Positions 8,335-18,007 are shown, counted from the first letter of the stretch. The stretch: DNA of 64,000 nucleotides from Luteimonas aestuarii (GCF_004357985.1 NZ_SMTF01000004.1:1-64000); one strand, 5' to 3'. The notes: generated by a model not told the origin, from the letters alone. Numbers and translations are program-made.

Positions 8335-9255
8335 TCAGGCGTTGCGCCCGCTGACGCGCGCCACGGCATCGTGGGCGTGCAGGCTTTCCAGGTGCGACAC
8401 CGTCGCGTCGTAGTGTTCGACACGCGCGTCGCCTGCCAGCACGGCGGCGATGCGGCGCGCAGAGTCCTCGCAGAACATCAGGTTGGCGGCGTTGAGCGCG
8501 GCGAAGGCCTGTTCGTCCTCGCGCTTGACCGCGGTCTGCACCGGCGTGCCCAGCGCGGCTTCCACGGCGTCCACCAGCGACGCCAGCGGCAGCTCGTCGA
8601 AGGCGGGGCGCAAGCCGACGGTGATCGTGGCGCGGCTGCGTTGCGCATGCGGCGTGGCCGCCAGACCGCGTTCGGAGGCCAGCCAGTCACGGACGCCTGC
8701 GGCCGGCACGGCACCCGAGGTCGCGAAATCCTCGGCGAAGCGATCGGCGTTCAACTGCCGCGACAGCGCCGCGGACGCCGGGCAGGTGCTGGAGTAATCG
8801 ACCGAGAAGGTCATGTCCAGCGCCAGATGGCCGTCTGCCAGCGTGGCGACGATTTCCACCGGATACGCCTTCCAGCCGCTATTGTCGCTGGCCAGCGCCC
8901 GACGCTTGAGCAGATGCTCGTAGCGGATCGCAATGCGCGCGCGGGTGGACAGGCCCTGCTGCGAGTCGATGCAATCCTGCAGCACCCGACGCAGGCCGGC
9001 GTGGCTGGGGGACTCCGCGGTCAACGCATCCTGAAGGCGCAGGTACAGCCGCGACATGTGGATGCCGCGGACGTCGGCATCGCGCAGGTCCACCGCGATG
9101 TCCACCGCCGCCGGCACCTGCATCGCGACGCCCGCCTCGCCCGCGATGCGCACCGGCAGCGCGATCCGGTCCATGCCCACCCAGTCGAGGGTGCGCGCCG
9201 CGCGGGCGGCATCGCCGGCGACATCGGGCATCTGGCGTTGGGGCTGGCTGTTCAC
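8335..9255 (-). CDS. folE2: GTP cyclohydrolase FolE2 (type IB)
   Basis: 306 aa from a GTG at 9255, chosen because the known family N-terminus is short before LPDVA (here MPDVAGD). A further GTG at 9285 is possible, and neither has a clear Shine-Dalgarno. FolE2 makes dihydroneopterin triphosphate from GTP for folate and related pterins, using a metal other than the zinc of FolE. Visible family features are MPDVAGD, WVGMDRIALPV, the active-site Cys in SVDYSSTCPASAALSRQ, RSRATITV, MFCEDSARR and the final SLHAHDAVAR. Expression is zinc-regulated in some bacteria; I see no obvious Zur site. The next gene on this strand upstream is the squalene-synthase-like ORF. Confidence 0.92.
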   Translation of the reverse strand: MNSQPQRQMPDVAGDAARAARTLDWVGMDRIALPVRIAGEAGVAMQVPAAVDIAVDLRDADVRGIHMSRLYLRLQDALTAESPSHAGLRRVLQDCIDSQQGLSTRARIAIRYEHLLKRRALASDNSGWKAYPVEIVATLADGHLALDMTFSVDYSSTCPASAALSRQLNADRFAEDFATSGAVPAAGVRDWLASERGLAATPHAQRSRATITVGLRPAFDELPLASLVDAVEAALGTPVQTAVKREDEQAFAALNAANLMFCEDSARRIAAVLAGDARVEHYDATVSHLESLHAHDAVARVSGRNA

Positions 9256-9357
9256 AAGGGATGGCTGGGTGCGGGGCGGATGCACAGTCTAACGGTCCGG
9301 CCCGGAACGCCCCTGCAACGCTGCGTTTCCTTGGCCCGGCCCAGTGCATGCCCCGTT

Positions 9358-10026
9358 TCAGGCGCCGCGCGCGGCGCGCCAGCCTGCGAACAGCAGCCGC
9401 AGCGCCGGCATCCTCGCGGGAGCCGACGGGTGCTTGGCCAGCATGCGCAGGCGCTCGCGCAGCACGACCCGTTGCAGGCGACGGGGACCGGTCATCGACG
9501 TGGCTCGACCGTGCGGGGGAACCTGCGGCAAGGCTGGCGCTGTCTCCCCTTGCTCCAGCGCGCGTTCGATGCGCTCGCATGCCGCCAGAGCGGCGATGTC
9601 CTCCGCGGTCGGCGCAGGACCGTCGAACAGCGCCGCTTCGCAGGCCAGCACCGCGGATGCGAAGGATTCGAGTGCCGACGCATCATCGTCGGCCGATGCA
9701 GGCCGCCGTGTCGCCGGCAATGCCGAAAGCGACGATGCCAGCACGCCCCAAGGCGCATCGAGCTTCTGCAGCGTGTCGCCCAGCGGGTGGCGACGCGCGC
9801 CGCGGCTCCATCCGCGCAGCTCTTCCTGCCACCAGGCCAGCTTCGCCAGTCCGGGCGCGGGATCGCTGCCCCGCCACGCGGCATCGCGCAGTTCCTGCAG
9901 CAATGCGAACCAGGCCGCCACGCGCTGGCGCTGCGCCACCGGCACGAATACCGCCACCAGTGCCCACTCCGGCCAGCGCTGGCGCCATTTGTCGATGAAA
10001 CTGGCGAGGGACGCGGAATCGTTCAT
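9358..10026 (-). CDS. Truncated squalene/phytoene-synthase-like protein
   Basis: 222 aa from the ATG at 10026. The segment ALLQELRDAA ... LAKLAWWQEELRGW matches the second-helix signature of squalene/phytoene synthase-like proteins (R/K-L-A-W-W-x-E-E-L). The two Asp-rich DxxxD motifs needed for prenyl-diphosphate chemistry are not visible, and the length is about 60-70 residues below active enzymes. It is therefore probably a non-catalytic family member. It lies between folE2 and a REP-like element, on the folE2 strand. No carotenoid or hopanoid genes are next to it. The function is unknown. Confidence 0.6.
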   Translation of the reverse strand: MNDSASLASFIDKWRQRWPEWALVAVFVPVAQRQRVAAWFALLQELRDAAWRGSDPAPGLAKLAWWQEELRGWSRGARRHPLGDTLQKLDAPWGVLASSLSALPATRRPASADDDASALESFASAVLACEAALFDGPAPTAEDIAALAACERIERALEQGETAPALPQVPPHGRATSMTGPRRLQRVVLRERLRMLAKHPSAPARMPALRLLFAGWRAARGA

Positions 10027-10062
10027 GCGCACATTGTAGGAAGGAACGCGACGTTGCCGCCG

Positions 10063-10169
10063 CACCCCAGCCCTCCCCCGCACGCGGGGGGTATCCGTTG
10101 CGTGCTGGCGAGGCTGATCGAATCGCCCGCTTCTGCTCCCTCCCCCGCAGGCGGGGGAGGGCTGGGGTG
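10063..10169. repeat. REP/MITE-like palindromic element
   Basis: A perfect 18-bp inverted repeat, CACCCCAGCCCTCCCCCG (10063-10080) and CGGGGGAGGGCTGGGGTG (10152-10169), bounds a 107-bp element. Inside its right end is a second perfect palindrome, CCCTCCCCCGC-AG-GCGGGGGAGGG (10138-10161). It fills the gap between gph and the synthase-like gene. GC-rich intergenic palindromes of this kind are dispersed in many Xanthomonadaceae genomes. Confidence 0.7.
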
Positions 10170-10184
10170 GGGGCACTTCAGCCG

Positions 10185-10853
10185 CTAGGGCCAGGCCGCA
10201 GGCGACAGCAGATCGTCGGGGCGTTCCACCATCACGTCGCCCTGCCATGCCGCGGGGTCGTCGTCGTCGAGGCGATACCCCCACAGCGCCACCACCGACG
10301 GCATGCCGGCCGCGCGCGCGGCATCGATGTCACGCCGGTCATCGCCCACGTACACGCAGTCGCCGGGGGCGATGCCGATGGCATCGGCCGCGTGCTGCAG
10401 CGGCAGCGGGTGCGGCTTGCGTTCGGCCAGCGTGTCGCCACCGACCAGCACGGCGCTGCGCGTGTCCCAGCCCAGCTGCGGCAGGATCTCGCGCGCGAGG
10501 TACTCCGGCTTGTTGGTGACGATGCCCCAGCGCACGCCGTCGGCCTCCAGTGCCAGCAGCATCGCTTCGATGCCGTCGAACGGACGGCTGTGCCGGCCCA
10601 GTTCGTCCGCATACACCGACAGGAACTCCGGCACCATCGCCGGGATGTCCTCGGGCGCCACGTCCGGGAAGGCGGCCGATGCCATCGCGCGCGCGCCGCG
10701 CGAGACATGCGGACGGATGGCCGCAAGCGTGACCGCCGCACGACCGCGCGTCGCACGCATGCGGTTGACCGTGGCCAGCATGTCCGGCGCGCTGTCGAGC
10801 AGGGTGCCATCGAGGTCGAACAGCACGCCGCGCGGGAATCGCCGTCCGCTCAT
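10185..10853 (-). CDS. gph: HAD-superfamily phosphatase, phosphoglycolate phosphatase type
   Basis: 222 aa. HAD motifs are in order: motif [14 protein letters not shown] near the N-terminus, motif II GIVTNKP, the Lys region ERKPHPLPL, and motif [20 protein letters not shown]. The helical cap between motifs I and II is of the Gph type. The enzyme would dephosphorylate 2-phosphoglycolate formed during DNA repair; another small sugar phosphate is possible. The ATG at 10853 overlaps the ubiG stop (10850-10853), so the two are translationally coupled. The ubiG-gph pairing recurs in gammaproteobacteria. Confidence 0.87.
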   Translation of the reverse strand: MSGRRFPRGVLFDLDGTLLDSAPDMLATVNRMRATRGRAAVTLAAIRPHVSRGARAMASAAFPDVAPEDIPAMVPEFLSVYADELGRHSRPFDGIEAMLLALEADGVRWGIVTNKPEYLAREILPQLGWDTRSAVLVGGDTLAERKPHPLPLQHAADAIGIAPGDCVYVGDDRRDIDAARAAGMPSVVALWGYRLDDDDPAAWQGDVMVERPDDLLSPAAWP

Positions 10854-11569
10854 GCCGGCTTCAACGCGCAGGCCACGTAGTTCACGTCGGTGCGCGAGAC
10901 GATGCGCGCGGCATTGCGCCATGGCTCGTACATCAATCCGCTCACGTCTTCCAGCTCCAGCCCGGCCGCACGCAGCCATGCCGCGAGTTCGGATGGCTTG
11001 ATGAAGTCGCTGTAGCTGTGAGTGCCCGTGGGCAGCAGCCGCGCGATGTACTCGGCCCCCACGATCGCCAGCGCGAATGCGGCCGGCGTGCGGTTGAGCG
11101 TGGACACGAACAGCCGGCCACCCGGCTTGAGCAGGGTGGCGCAGGCCTGCAGGATCGCGCCGGGATCGGGCACGTGCTCCAGCATCTCCATGCAGGTCAC
11201 CACGTCGAACGCGCCGGGCTGCTCGTCCGCCAGCGCCTCGACCGCCTGCACGCGATAGTCGACCTTCACGCCGGATTCGAGGCTGTGCAGCCGCGCCACC
11301 TTCACCAGGTCGTCGGCCAGGTCGATCGCGGTGACGTCGGCGCCGGCTTTCGCCATCGACTCGCTGAGCAGCCCGCCGCCGCAGCCCACGTCGAGCACGC
11401 GCGATCCCGCCAGCGATGCACGCTCGGCCACGTAGCCAAGCCGCGCCGGGTTCAGCGCGTGCAGCGGCTTCTGCGGACCCTGCGGGTCCCACCAGCGGTT
11501 GGCGAGCGCCGCGAACTTGTCCAGCTCCTGCTGGCGGTAGTTGTCACCCTTGGAGGCGGTCGCGGTCAT
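10850..11569 (-). CDS. ubiG: 3-demethylubiquinol / polyprenyl-dihydroxyphenol O-methyltransferase UbiG
   Basis: 239 aa from the ATG at 11569, with AGGAAC upstream. This class I SAM methyltransferase has motif [14 protein letters not shown], post-[12 protein letters not shown], motif [18 protein letters not shown], and motif [19 protein letters not shown]. It also has the UbiG-specific [19 protein letters not shown] and [14 protein letters not shown] regions. It carries out the two O-methylations of ubiquinone synthesis at the inner membrane. It sits in the minus-strand run efp - deaminase - ubiG - gph. Confidence 0.95.
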   Translation of the reverse strand: MTATASKGDNYRQQELDKFAALANRWWDPQGPQKPLHALNPARLGYVAERASLAGSRVLDVGCGGGLLSESMAKAGADVTAIDLADDLVKVARLHSLESGVKVDYRVQAVEALADEQPGAFDVVTCMEMLEHVPDPGAILQACATLLKPGGRLFVSTLNRTPAAFALAIVGAEYIARLLPTGTHSYSDFIKPSELAAWLRAAGLELEDVSGLMYEPWRNAARIVSRTDVNYVACALKPA

Positions 11570-11662
11570 GGCGGTGTTCCTGTGTGCTGCGGTGGCATGC
11601 GCGCTTGGGCGCATGGTGATCCATGGTCGATCCGGGCGCGGAGGCGGCGCCAGCGAAGACGC

Positions 11663-13006
11663 CTACGTGATCTCGACGGCGGCGATGCGCGCCCGCCACT
11701 GCTTCGCATTGGCGACGATGGCCGCCACGTCCATGTCCACCAGTTCGCGCTGGCGCAGCCGCGCCTTGCCGGCGATCCACACATCGGTCACCTGCTGGCG
11801 GCCGGTGGCATAGACGAGCTGCGAGACCACGTGGTGCAACGGCTGGGTTTCCAGCGCCGACAGGTCGATGCAGGCCAGGTCCGCCTGCTTGCCCGGTTCG
11901 ATCGACCCGACCAGGTGGTCGAAACCGATCGCCTTCGCGCCGCCCAGCGTCGCCGCACGCAGCGCGGTGAAGGCGTCGAATCCGGCGGCGTCGTTGGCGA
12001 CCGCCTTGGCCAGCAGCGCCGCGGTGCGGGTCTCGCCCACCATGTCGAGGTCGTTGTTGCTGGCGCAACCGTCGGTGCCGATGGCCAGGGTCACGCCTGC
12101 ACGTTCAAGCGCGCAGGCCGGGCAGAAGCCGGAGGCCAGCTTGAGGTTCGATTCCGGGCAGTGCACCACGCTCACGCCGCGTTCGGCGCACAGGTGGATC
12201 TCGGCATCGGTCAGTTGGGTCATGTGCACCGCGATCAGGCGGTCGTTCACCAGGCCCAGGCGGTCCAGCCGCGCCATCGGGCGCTGCCCATGCTGCTCGA
12301 TGGACTGCTGCACTTCCTGCGCGGTCTCGTGCAGGTGCAGGTGCACCGGCACGTCGAGCTGGTCGGCCAGCACGCGGATGCGTTCGAAGTTGGCGTCGTT
12401 GACGGTGTACGGTGCGTGCGGCGCGAATGCGGTGTCGATCAGCGCATCGCCGCGCCACTGGTCGTGTACCTCGCCGGCCTTGTCGAAGTACTCGTCGTCG
12501 GACTTCGCCCACGCCGTGGGGAAATCGATCACCGGCAGGCCGATGCGCGCGCGGAAACCGTGCCGGCGGTAGGTCGCCGCCTGCACGTCCGGGAAGAAGT
12601 AGTTCTCGTTGACGCAGGTGGTGCCGCCGCGAAGCATCTCGGCGATGGCCAGGGTCACGCCATCGGCCACGAACTCCGGGCCGATCACCGCGCCCTCGAC
12701 CGGCCAGATGTGCTGCTGCAGCCAGACCTTCAACGGCAGGTCGTCGGCGACGCCGCGCAGCAGGGTCATCGGGTTGTGCGTGTGCGCGTTGACGAAGCCC
12801 GGTACCAGCGCGGCATCGGGCCGCGACACGGTGTCCTTCGCATCGAAACGCGCACGGGCCTCGGCGATAGGAAGCACGGCGACGATCGCGCCGTCGCGCA
12901 CCGCGACCGCGTGGTCTTCCAGCACCACGCCATGCGGTTCCACCGGCACCACGTGGCCGGCTTCGATCAACAGGTCACAGGGTTCGCCCGGTCCGGCCTC
13001 GCGCAT
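11663..13006 (-). CDS. mtaD: TRZ/ATZ-type amidohydrolase, probable 5'-methylthioadenosine/S-adenosylhomocysteine deaminase
   Basis: 447 aa from the ATG at 13006, only 4 bp after the efp stop. The amidohydrolase metal site is complete: VNAHTHNPMTLLRG, HLHLHETAQE, AVHMTQL and GTDGCASNNDLDM. The N-terminal and C-terminal beta-sandwich strands (LLIEAGHVVPV; SIEPGKQADLACID) are also present. Family members deaminate methylthioadenosine or S-adenosylhomocysteine to the inosine form, feeding SAM by-product recycling. That fits with the SAM-dependent UbiG gene downstream, though the substrate is not proven by sequence. A guanine/8-oxoguanine or other purine deaminase role cannot be excluded. Confidence 0.82.
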   Translation of the reverse strand: MREAGPGEPCDLLIEAGHVVPVEPHGVVLEDHAVAVRDGAIVAVLPIAEARARFDAKDTVSRPDAALVPGFVNAHTHNPMTLLRGVADDLPLKVWLQQHIWPVEGAVIGPEFVADGVTLAIAEMLRGGTTCVNENYFFPDVQAATYRRHGFRARIGLPVIDFPTAWAKSDDEYFDKAGEVHDQWRGDALIDTAFAPHAPYTVNDANFERIRVLADQLDVPVHLHLHETAQEVQQSIEQHGQRPMARLDRLGLVNDRLIAVHMTQLTDAEIHLCAERGVSVVHCPESNLKLASGFCPACALERAGVTLAIGTDGCASNNDLDMVGETRTAALLAKAVANDAAGFDAFTALRAATLGGAKAIGFDHLVGSIEPGKQADLACIDLSALETQPLHHVVSQLVYATGRQQVTDVWIAGKARLRQRELVDMDVAAIVANAKQWRARIAAVEIT

Positions 13007-13010
13007 GGGT

Positions 13011-13577
13011 TTATTTCACCCGCGACACATATTCGCCGGAACGGGTGTCGACCTTGATGGTTTCTTCCTGCCCGACGAACAGCGGCACGCGGACCACGGC
13101 GCCGGTTTCCAGCGTCGCAGGCTTGCCGCCGCCGCCGGAGGTGTCGCCGCGCACGCCCGGGTCGGTCTCGGTGATCTTCAGCTCGACGAAGTTGGGCGGG
13201 GTGACCTGGATCGGCACGCCGTTCCACAGCGTCACCACGCAGGTCTCCTCGCCCTTGAGCCACTTGCGGGTGTCGCCGATGCCGGCCTCGTCGGCCTGCA
13301 CCTGCTCGAAGCTCTCCGGGTTCATGAAGTGCCAGTACTCGCCGTCGGAGTACAGGTACTGCATGTCGGTGTCGACCACGTCGGCCACTTCCAGCGAGTC
13401 GGTCGCCTTCATCGTCAGCTCGACCACGCGGCCGGACTTGATGTTGCGGTACTTGATGCGGGTGAAGGCCTGGCCCTTGCCCGGCTTGACGTACTCGGTC
13501 TCGGTGATGATGCAAGGGTCGTTGTTGACCAGGATCTTCTGTCCGGTCTTCACGTCGTTCATGCCCAGGCTGGCCAT
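13011..13577 (-). CDS. efp: Translation elongation factor P
   Basis: 188 aa from the ATG at 13577, with an excellent AGGAGA 4 bases upstream. The three-domain EF-P fold is clear: a KOW-like N-terminus ([16 protein letters not shown]), the modification loop [10 protein letters not shown] with the Lys that receives beta-lysine, and OB domains with [14 protein letters not shown] and [26 protein letters not shown] rescues ribosomes stalled at polyproline. The gene is divergent from epmB, whose product makes the beta-lysine used to modify it. It heads the run efp - mtaD - ubiG - gph. Confidence 0.97.
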   Translation of the reverse strand: MASLGMNDVKTGQKILVNNDPCIITETEYVKPGKGQAFTRIKYRNIKSGRVVELTMKATDSLEVADVVDTDMQYLYSDGEYWHFMNPESFEQVQADEAGIGDTRKWLKGEETCVVTLWNGVPIQVTPPNFVELKITETDPGVRGDTSGGGGKPATLETGAVVRVPLFVGQEETIKVDTRSGEYVSRVK

Positions 13578-13670
13578 GGAATCTCCTGATGGGGCCGCCC
13601 GCGGGCAGCTAGAATGATGGAATGAGGATGTCCGGCACGGCCGGACCCATTTAAAGAAGCGCAGACCGCC

Positions 13671-14693
13671 ATGATACCCGCTGCCCCTGCCGGGCTGCAG
13701 CCCGAGCCCGTGCCGGCCACCGGCGTGCGCTGGCAGCAGCTGTGGCGCGATGCCATCCGCGACCCCGCCGAACTGCTGGCCCTGCTGGGGCTGGCAAGCG
13801 TGGTCGACGCTTCTGCCGCCGCCGCCGCGCAGTTCGCCCTGCGCGTGCCCCGCGGCTTCGCGGCACGGATGCGCCACGGCGACCCGCACGACCCGCTGCT
13901 GCGCCAGGTGCTGCCGGTGGACGACGAACTGCGCCTCGTGCCGGGCTTCTCGCTGGACGCGGTGGGCGATGCCCCCGCACGCGCCGGGCACGGGGTGATC
14001 CACAAATACGAAGGCCGTGCGCTGCTGGTCGCCACCGGCAGTTGCGCCGTGCATTGCCGCTACTGCTTCCGCCGCCACTTCCCCTATGCCGACGAGACCG
14101 CAGCGGCCGGCCAGTGGCAAGCCTCGCTGGAGGCCGTGCGTGCCGATGCCTCGCTGCACGAGGTCATCCTGTCGGGTGGCGATCCGCTGTCGCTGTCCAC
14201 GCCGAAGCTGGCGGAACTGACCGAGGCCCTGGCCGGCGTCCCGCATGTACGGCGGCTACGCATCCACACCCGCCTGCCGATCGTGCTGCCGGAACGGGTC
14301 GACGACGCCCTGCGCGACTGGCTGCTTGGCCTGCCCTGGCCGGTCGCCATCGTGGTGCACGCCAACCATGCGCACGAATTCGATGCGGGCGTCGATGCGG
14401 CGATGGCGCGGCTGCGCACGACCGGCGCCACCCTGCTGAACCAGGCGGTACTGCTACGTGGCGTGAACGATTCCGTCGACGCGCTGGCCGACCTCTCGAC
14501 GCGCAGCTTCGATGCCGGCGTGCTGCCCTATTACCTGCACCAGCTGGACCGCGTGGCCGGCGCCGCGCACTTCGAGGTGCATGACGACGAGGCCTTGCGC
14601 CTGCACGCCACGCTTAGACAGCAACTGTCCGGCTACCTGCTGCCGCGCCTGGTGCGCGAGGTGGCCGGCGAGGCGTCGAAGCGCCCACTTTGA
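13671..14693 (+). CDS. epmB: EF-P beta-lysylation protein EpmB (lysine 2,3-aminomutase-like radical SAM enzyme)
   Basis: 340 aa. A radical-SAM cluster motif, [11 protein letters not shown] (CxxxCxxC), lies near residue 125. [25 protein letters not shown] and the C-terminal [15 protein letters not shown] region are typical of the KamA/EpmB group. At 340 aa it matches the short EpmB form rather than full KamA (>400). It converts (S)-alpha-lysine to (R)-beta-lysine, which EpmA attaches to EF-P. The divergent efp start is 93 bp away, the classic arrangement. epmA itself is not in the window. Confidence 0.95.
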   Translation: MIPAAPAGLQPEPVPATGVRWQQLWRDAIRDPAELLALLGLASVVDASAAAAAQFALRVPRGFAARMRHGDPHDPLLRQVLPVDDELRLVPGFSLDAVGDAPARAGHGVIHKYEGRALLVATGSCAVHCRYCFRRHFPYADETAAAGQWQASLEAVRADASLHEVILSGGDPLSLSTPKLAELTEALAGVPHVRRLRIHTRLPIVLPERVDDALRDWLLGLPWPVAIVVHANHAHEFDAGVDAAMARLRTTGATLLNQAVLLRGVNDSVDALADLSTRSFDAGVLPYYLHQLDRVAGAAHFEVHDDEALRLHATLRQQLSGYLLPRLVREVAGEASKRPL

Positions 14694-14757
14694 CCAGGGC
14701 ACGATGGACGGATGCGGCGGCAACGTGGCATAACCCGCGTTGTTCCCGGGGACTGGC

Positions 14758-16842
14758 ATGACCAACAAGAAGACTGAACACGCCCTGCGCCTGCTGATCG
14801 TCGACGACCGCGTCGAGGACGCCGAAGCGATCGTCAGCGGGCTGCGCAATGCCGGCATCGCGGTGCGGCCGACACGCGCCGCCAGCGCCGATGAGTTGGC
14901 CGCCGCCCTGCCCGGCCTGTCGGGCCACCTGGTGGTGGCCGCACACTCGTCGCAGGCCCTGCCGCTAGCCGAGGTGCTGCAGCAGGTGGTCGCCAGCGGC
15001 AAGGACCTGCCGGTGATCGCCGTGGTCGATGCCCTGGACGAAGCCGGATACGTGGAGGCACTGGGCAACGGCGCACGCGCGGTCGCACTGCGGCACAAGC
15101 CGCAACAGCTGCTGGCCACCGTGCGCGCGCAATGGGAAGACCTGGAGGCCCGTCGCGCCCAGCGCCGGCTGGAGGCGCGCGTGCGCGAGACCGAGCGCCG
15201 CTGCGACGCCCTGATCGAATCCTCGCGCGACCCGATCGCCTACGTCCACGAGGGCATGCATATCCGCGCCAACAGTGCGTACCTCGAGATGTTCGGCTAC
15301 GACAGCTTCGAGGATGTCGAAGGCATGTCGCTGCTGGACATGGTGGGGCCGCAGCACGTCGAAGACTTCAAGCAACTGCTGAAAGCGCTGAGCAAGGGCG
15401 AAGCGCCGCCGCCACGCTACGAACTGGAGGCCCGTGACATCGAGGGCAACGCGTTTCCCGCGGCAATGGAATTCACCCAGGCGCAATACGAGGGCGAACC
15501 CTGCCTGCAGGTGGTGTTCCGTCGCCAGGAGCTGGTGGACCCGGAACTGGCGCAGGAACTGGAGGAACTGCGCCAGCGCGACCAGGTCACCGGCCTGCTC
15601 AACCGCCCCACTTTCCTGCGCGCACTGGAAGACGCGGTGGCGGACGCGGCGCAGAACCACGCCCAGCACGGCTTGCTGCTGGTCGAACCCGACCACTACC
15701 AGCGCCTGCTTCACGACATCGGGCTGGATTCGGCCGACGCCATGCTGGCCGCACTCGGCCAGCGCCTGCAGGGCGTGCTGGGCGAGGATGCCATCGCCGC
15801 ACGCTTCTCCGAACACACGCTGGCCGTCCTGCTCAAGGATGGCGATTACGACCGCACCGTGGCCCTGGCCGAGCGCATCCGGGAGGCGTTCGCCGCCGAC
15901 GTGTTCCCCATCGGCGTCCGTTCCAGCGTGATCACCGCCAGCATCGGCGGCGTGCAGATCGGCGAGAAGATCGCCAACGTCACCCAGGTGCTGGCCAAGG
16001 CCACGCAAGGCGTGGAATCGAGCATTGGCGTCGGCGGCAACCGGCACGAAATCTTCGACCCCAGCGCCGTGGACCGGGCCGAGGAAGAGCACGTCCGCGC
16101 CTGGGTCGCGCGCTTGCGCGACGCGCTGGACAACCAGCGCTTCGAGTTGCACTACCAGCCTGTGATCAACCTGCAGGGCGACACCGGCGCGGTGTACGAA
16201 ACCCTGCTACGGCTGGATGGCGGCGACGGCGAGCTGGTGCTGCCGGGCAGCTTCCTGCAGATCGCCGAGGAGCACGGCCTGCTGGGCGAGATCGATCGCT
16301 ACGTGATCAATCGCGCGATCACCGTGATCGGCCAGCGCATGCAGGGCAACAAGCCGACCACGCTGCTGGTCAAGGTCAGCCAGGCGGCGCTGGACGATGA
16401 CACGCTATCGGCCTATATCGGCGAGCAGTTGCTGGCCCACGGCGTGCCGGGCGAATACCTCGTGCTGCAGTTGCCGGAGGCCAAGGTGTTCACCCACCTC
16501 AAGGCGGCCCAGGCCTTCGCCACCGCCATCGGCAAGCACGATTGCCGGCTTGCGCTGGAGCAGTTCGGCATCGGCCTGGATTCGTTCCAACTGCTCCAGC
16601 ACCTGCAGCCGCACCTGCTGAAGCTGGACCGCAGCTTCGTCGAAGACCTGCCCAAGAACCCGGACAACCAGAAGCGAATCCAGGAGATCACCACGCGCGC
16701 CCGCGACCTTGGCATCCGCACCATCGCCGAGTTCGTGCAGGACGCGGCCAGCATGTCGATCCTGTTTTCTTCAGGCGTCGATTACGTGGAAGGCCACTTC
16801 CTGGCCGCTGCCGGTCCGCACATGAACTACGACTTCGAGTAG
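14758..16842 (+). CDS. fimX: FimX-type REC-PAS-GGDEF-EAL protein (c-di-GMP-binding, catalytically degenerate)
   Basis: 694 aa from the ATG at 14758, with GGGGA upstream. It has the FimX size and domain order: receiver-like domain (~8-125), PAS (~150-265), GGDEF-like (~270-440) and EAL-like (~450-690). The receiver lacks the phosphoacceptor Asp (strand HLVVAAHSS). The GGDEF site is replaced by ARFSEHTLAVLL. In the EAL domain, EAL becomes ETL, the metal-binding NxS becomes KVS, the ExxE region becomes LQLPEA, and DDFG becomes EQFG. It should therefore bind c-di-GMP without hydrolysing it. Known FimX proteins control type IV pilus assembly and twitching through PilZ and PilB at the pole. It stands alone between epmB and a bidirectional terminator. 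Confidence 0.9.
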   Translation: MTNKKTEHALRLLIVDDRVEDAEAIVSGLRNAGIAVRPTRAASADELAAALPGLSGHLVVAAHSSQALPLAEVLQQVVASGKDLPVIAVVDALDEAGYVEALGNGARAVALRHKPQQLLATVRAQWEDLEARRAQRRLEARVRETERRCDALIESSRDPIAYVHEGMHIRANSAYLEMFGYDSFEDVEGMSLLDMVGPQHVEDFKQLLKALSKGEAPPPRYELEARDIEGNAFPAAMEFTQAQYEGEPCLQVVFRRQELVDPELAQELEELRQRDQVTGLLNRPTFLRALEDAVADAAQNHAQHGLLLVEPDHYQRLLHDIGLDSADAMLAALGQRLQGVLGEDAIAARFSEHTLAVLLKDGDYDRTVALAERIREAFAADVFPIGVRSSVITASIGGVQIGEKIANVTQVLAKATQGVESSIGVGGNRHEIFDPSAVDRAEEEHVRAWVARLRDALDNQRFELHYQPVINLQGDTGAVYETLLRLDGGDGELVLPGSFLQIAEEHGLLGEIDRYVINRAITVIGQRMQGNKPTTLLVKVSQAALDDDTLSAYIGEQLLAHGVPGEYLVLQLPEAKVFTHLKAAQAFATAIGKHDCRLALEQFGIGLDSFQLLQHLQPHLLKLDRSFVEDLPKNPDNQKRIQEITTRARDLGIRTIAEFVQDAASMSILFSSGVDYVEGHFLAAAGPHMNYDFE

Positions 16843-16940
16843 CCGCTTCCGCAGCAGCGCCCCCGGGGCGATTGGATTCGCATCGAGGGCCAATCGCGCC
16901 CGAGGGCTTTCCCGACGAAATGCTGTCCGTCACGTGAAAC

Positions 16941-16970
16941 GAAGAACCCCGCCTCTCGGCGGGGTTCTTG
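16941..16970. terminator. Bidirectional terminator between fimX and htpX
   Basis: The inverted repeat AAGAACCCCGCC-tctc-GGCGGGGTTCTT ends with T-rich flanks on both strands. It lies between the convergent fimX and htpX stop codons. Confidence 0.85.
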
Positions 16971-16999
16971 TTCCGGAACGATGGCGCTCGCCGGAGCCT

Positions 17000-17899
17000 T
17001 TACGCCGCCAGGTTCTGCCGCAGCTGGTCCTGAGGCACGTTACGCAGCGCCTGGATGCGCTCTTCCAGCGGCGGATGGCTCATCAGAAGCTTCTTCAGGC
17101 CGTGGCCCACGCCGCCGCTGATGCCGAACGCCGCCACCTGCTTGGGCAGGGTGTTGTGGCCGTAGGTCAACGACAGCTTCTCCAGCGCCTTGACCATCTT
17201 GTCGCGACCGGCGAGTGCGGCGCCACCGGCATCGGCGCGGAATTCGCGATGGCGGGAGAACCACATGGCGATCATGCTCGCGAACAGGCCGAAGATCATG
17301 TCCAGCACGAACACGACGGCGAAGTACGCCAAGCCGCCGAGGTCGCGTCCCATGTAATTGCTCAGTGCGCGCGCCACCAGGCGGGCCAGCACGATGACGA
17401 AGGTGTTCAACACGCCCTGCAGCAAGGCCATCGTGACCATGTCGCCATTGGCGACGTGGGCCACCTCATGGCCCAGCACGGCCTCCGCCTCGTCCTTGTC
17501 CATGGCCCGCAGCAGGCCGGTGGACACGGCCACCAGTGCGTTGTTGCGGTTGGCGCCGGTGGCGAAGGCGTTGATTTCAGGCGCATCGAAGATCGCCACT
17601 TCGGGCATGCCGATCCCAGCCGCGTCGGCCTGCCTGCGCACGGTGTCGACCAGCCAGCGCTCGGTATCGTTGCGCGGCTCGGTGATGACTTGCGCGCCGC
17701 TGAAGCGCTTCGCGCTCCACTTCGACATCAAGAGCGAAATGAAGGCGCCACCAAAGCCGAAGATGGCGGCGAAGACGAGAAGCCCCCCCATCCCGGCAAG
17801 CCTGATACCGAACATCGGTAGCACGACATTCATGATGATGCCGAGCAGCACGAGCACTGCGAGATTGGTGATCAGGAACAATGTGATGCGCTTGAACAT
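17000..17899 (-). CDS. htpX: Membrane zinc metalloprotease HtpX
   Basis: 299 aa from the ATG at 17899 (GGAGA upstream). There are two N-terminal spans (~5-25 and ~35-58), then the M48 zinc motif in [14 protein letters not shown] (HExxH), two more hydrophobic segments (~155-175 and ~190-215), and the third metal ligand in [15 protein letters not shown]. The C-terminus [14 protein letters not shown] is typical. HtpX degrades damaged inner-membrane proteins alongside FtsH and is usually stress-induced (Cpx or sigma-32). The active site faces the cytoplasm. It is convergent with fimX and divergent from gluQ. Confidence 0.96.
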   Translation of the reverse strand: MFKRITLFLITNLAVLVLLGIIMNVVLPMFGIRLAGMGGLLVFAAIFGFGGAFISLLMSKWSAKRFSGAQVITEPRNDTERWLVDTVRRQADAAGIGMPEVAIFDAPEINAFATGANRNNALVAVSTGLLRAMDKDEAEAVLGHEVAHVANGDMVTMALLQGVLNTFVIVLARLVARALSNYMGRDLGGLAYFAVVFVLDMIFGLFASMIAMWFSRHREFRADAGGAALAGRDKMVKALEKLSLTYGHNTLPKQVAAFGISGGVGHGLKKLLMSHPPLEERIQALRNVPQDQLRQNLAA

Positions 17900-18007
17900 G
17901 GTGTCTCCATCTGGCGGGCACCTCGGATGGCCTGCCTTGCAGGAACGATTATGGCCGATGATGGTTAAATTCAAGCCATCCCGCGCCCTGGTTCCACTCG
18001 ACCCGCC

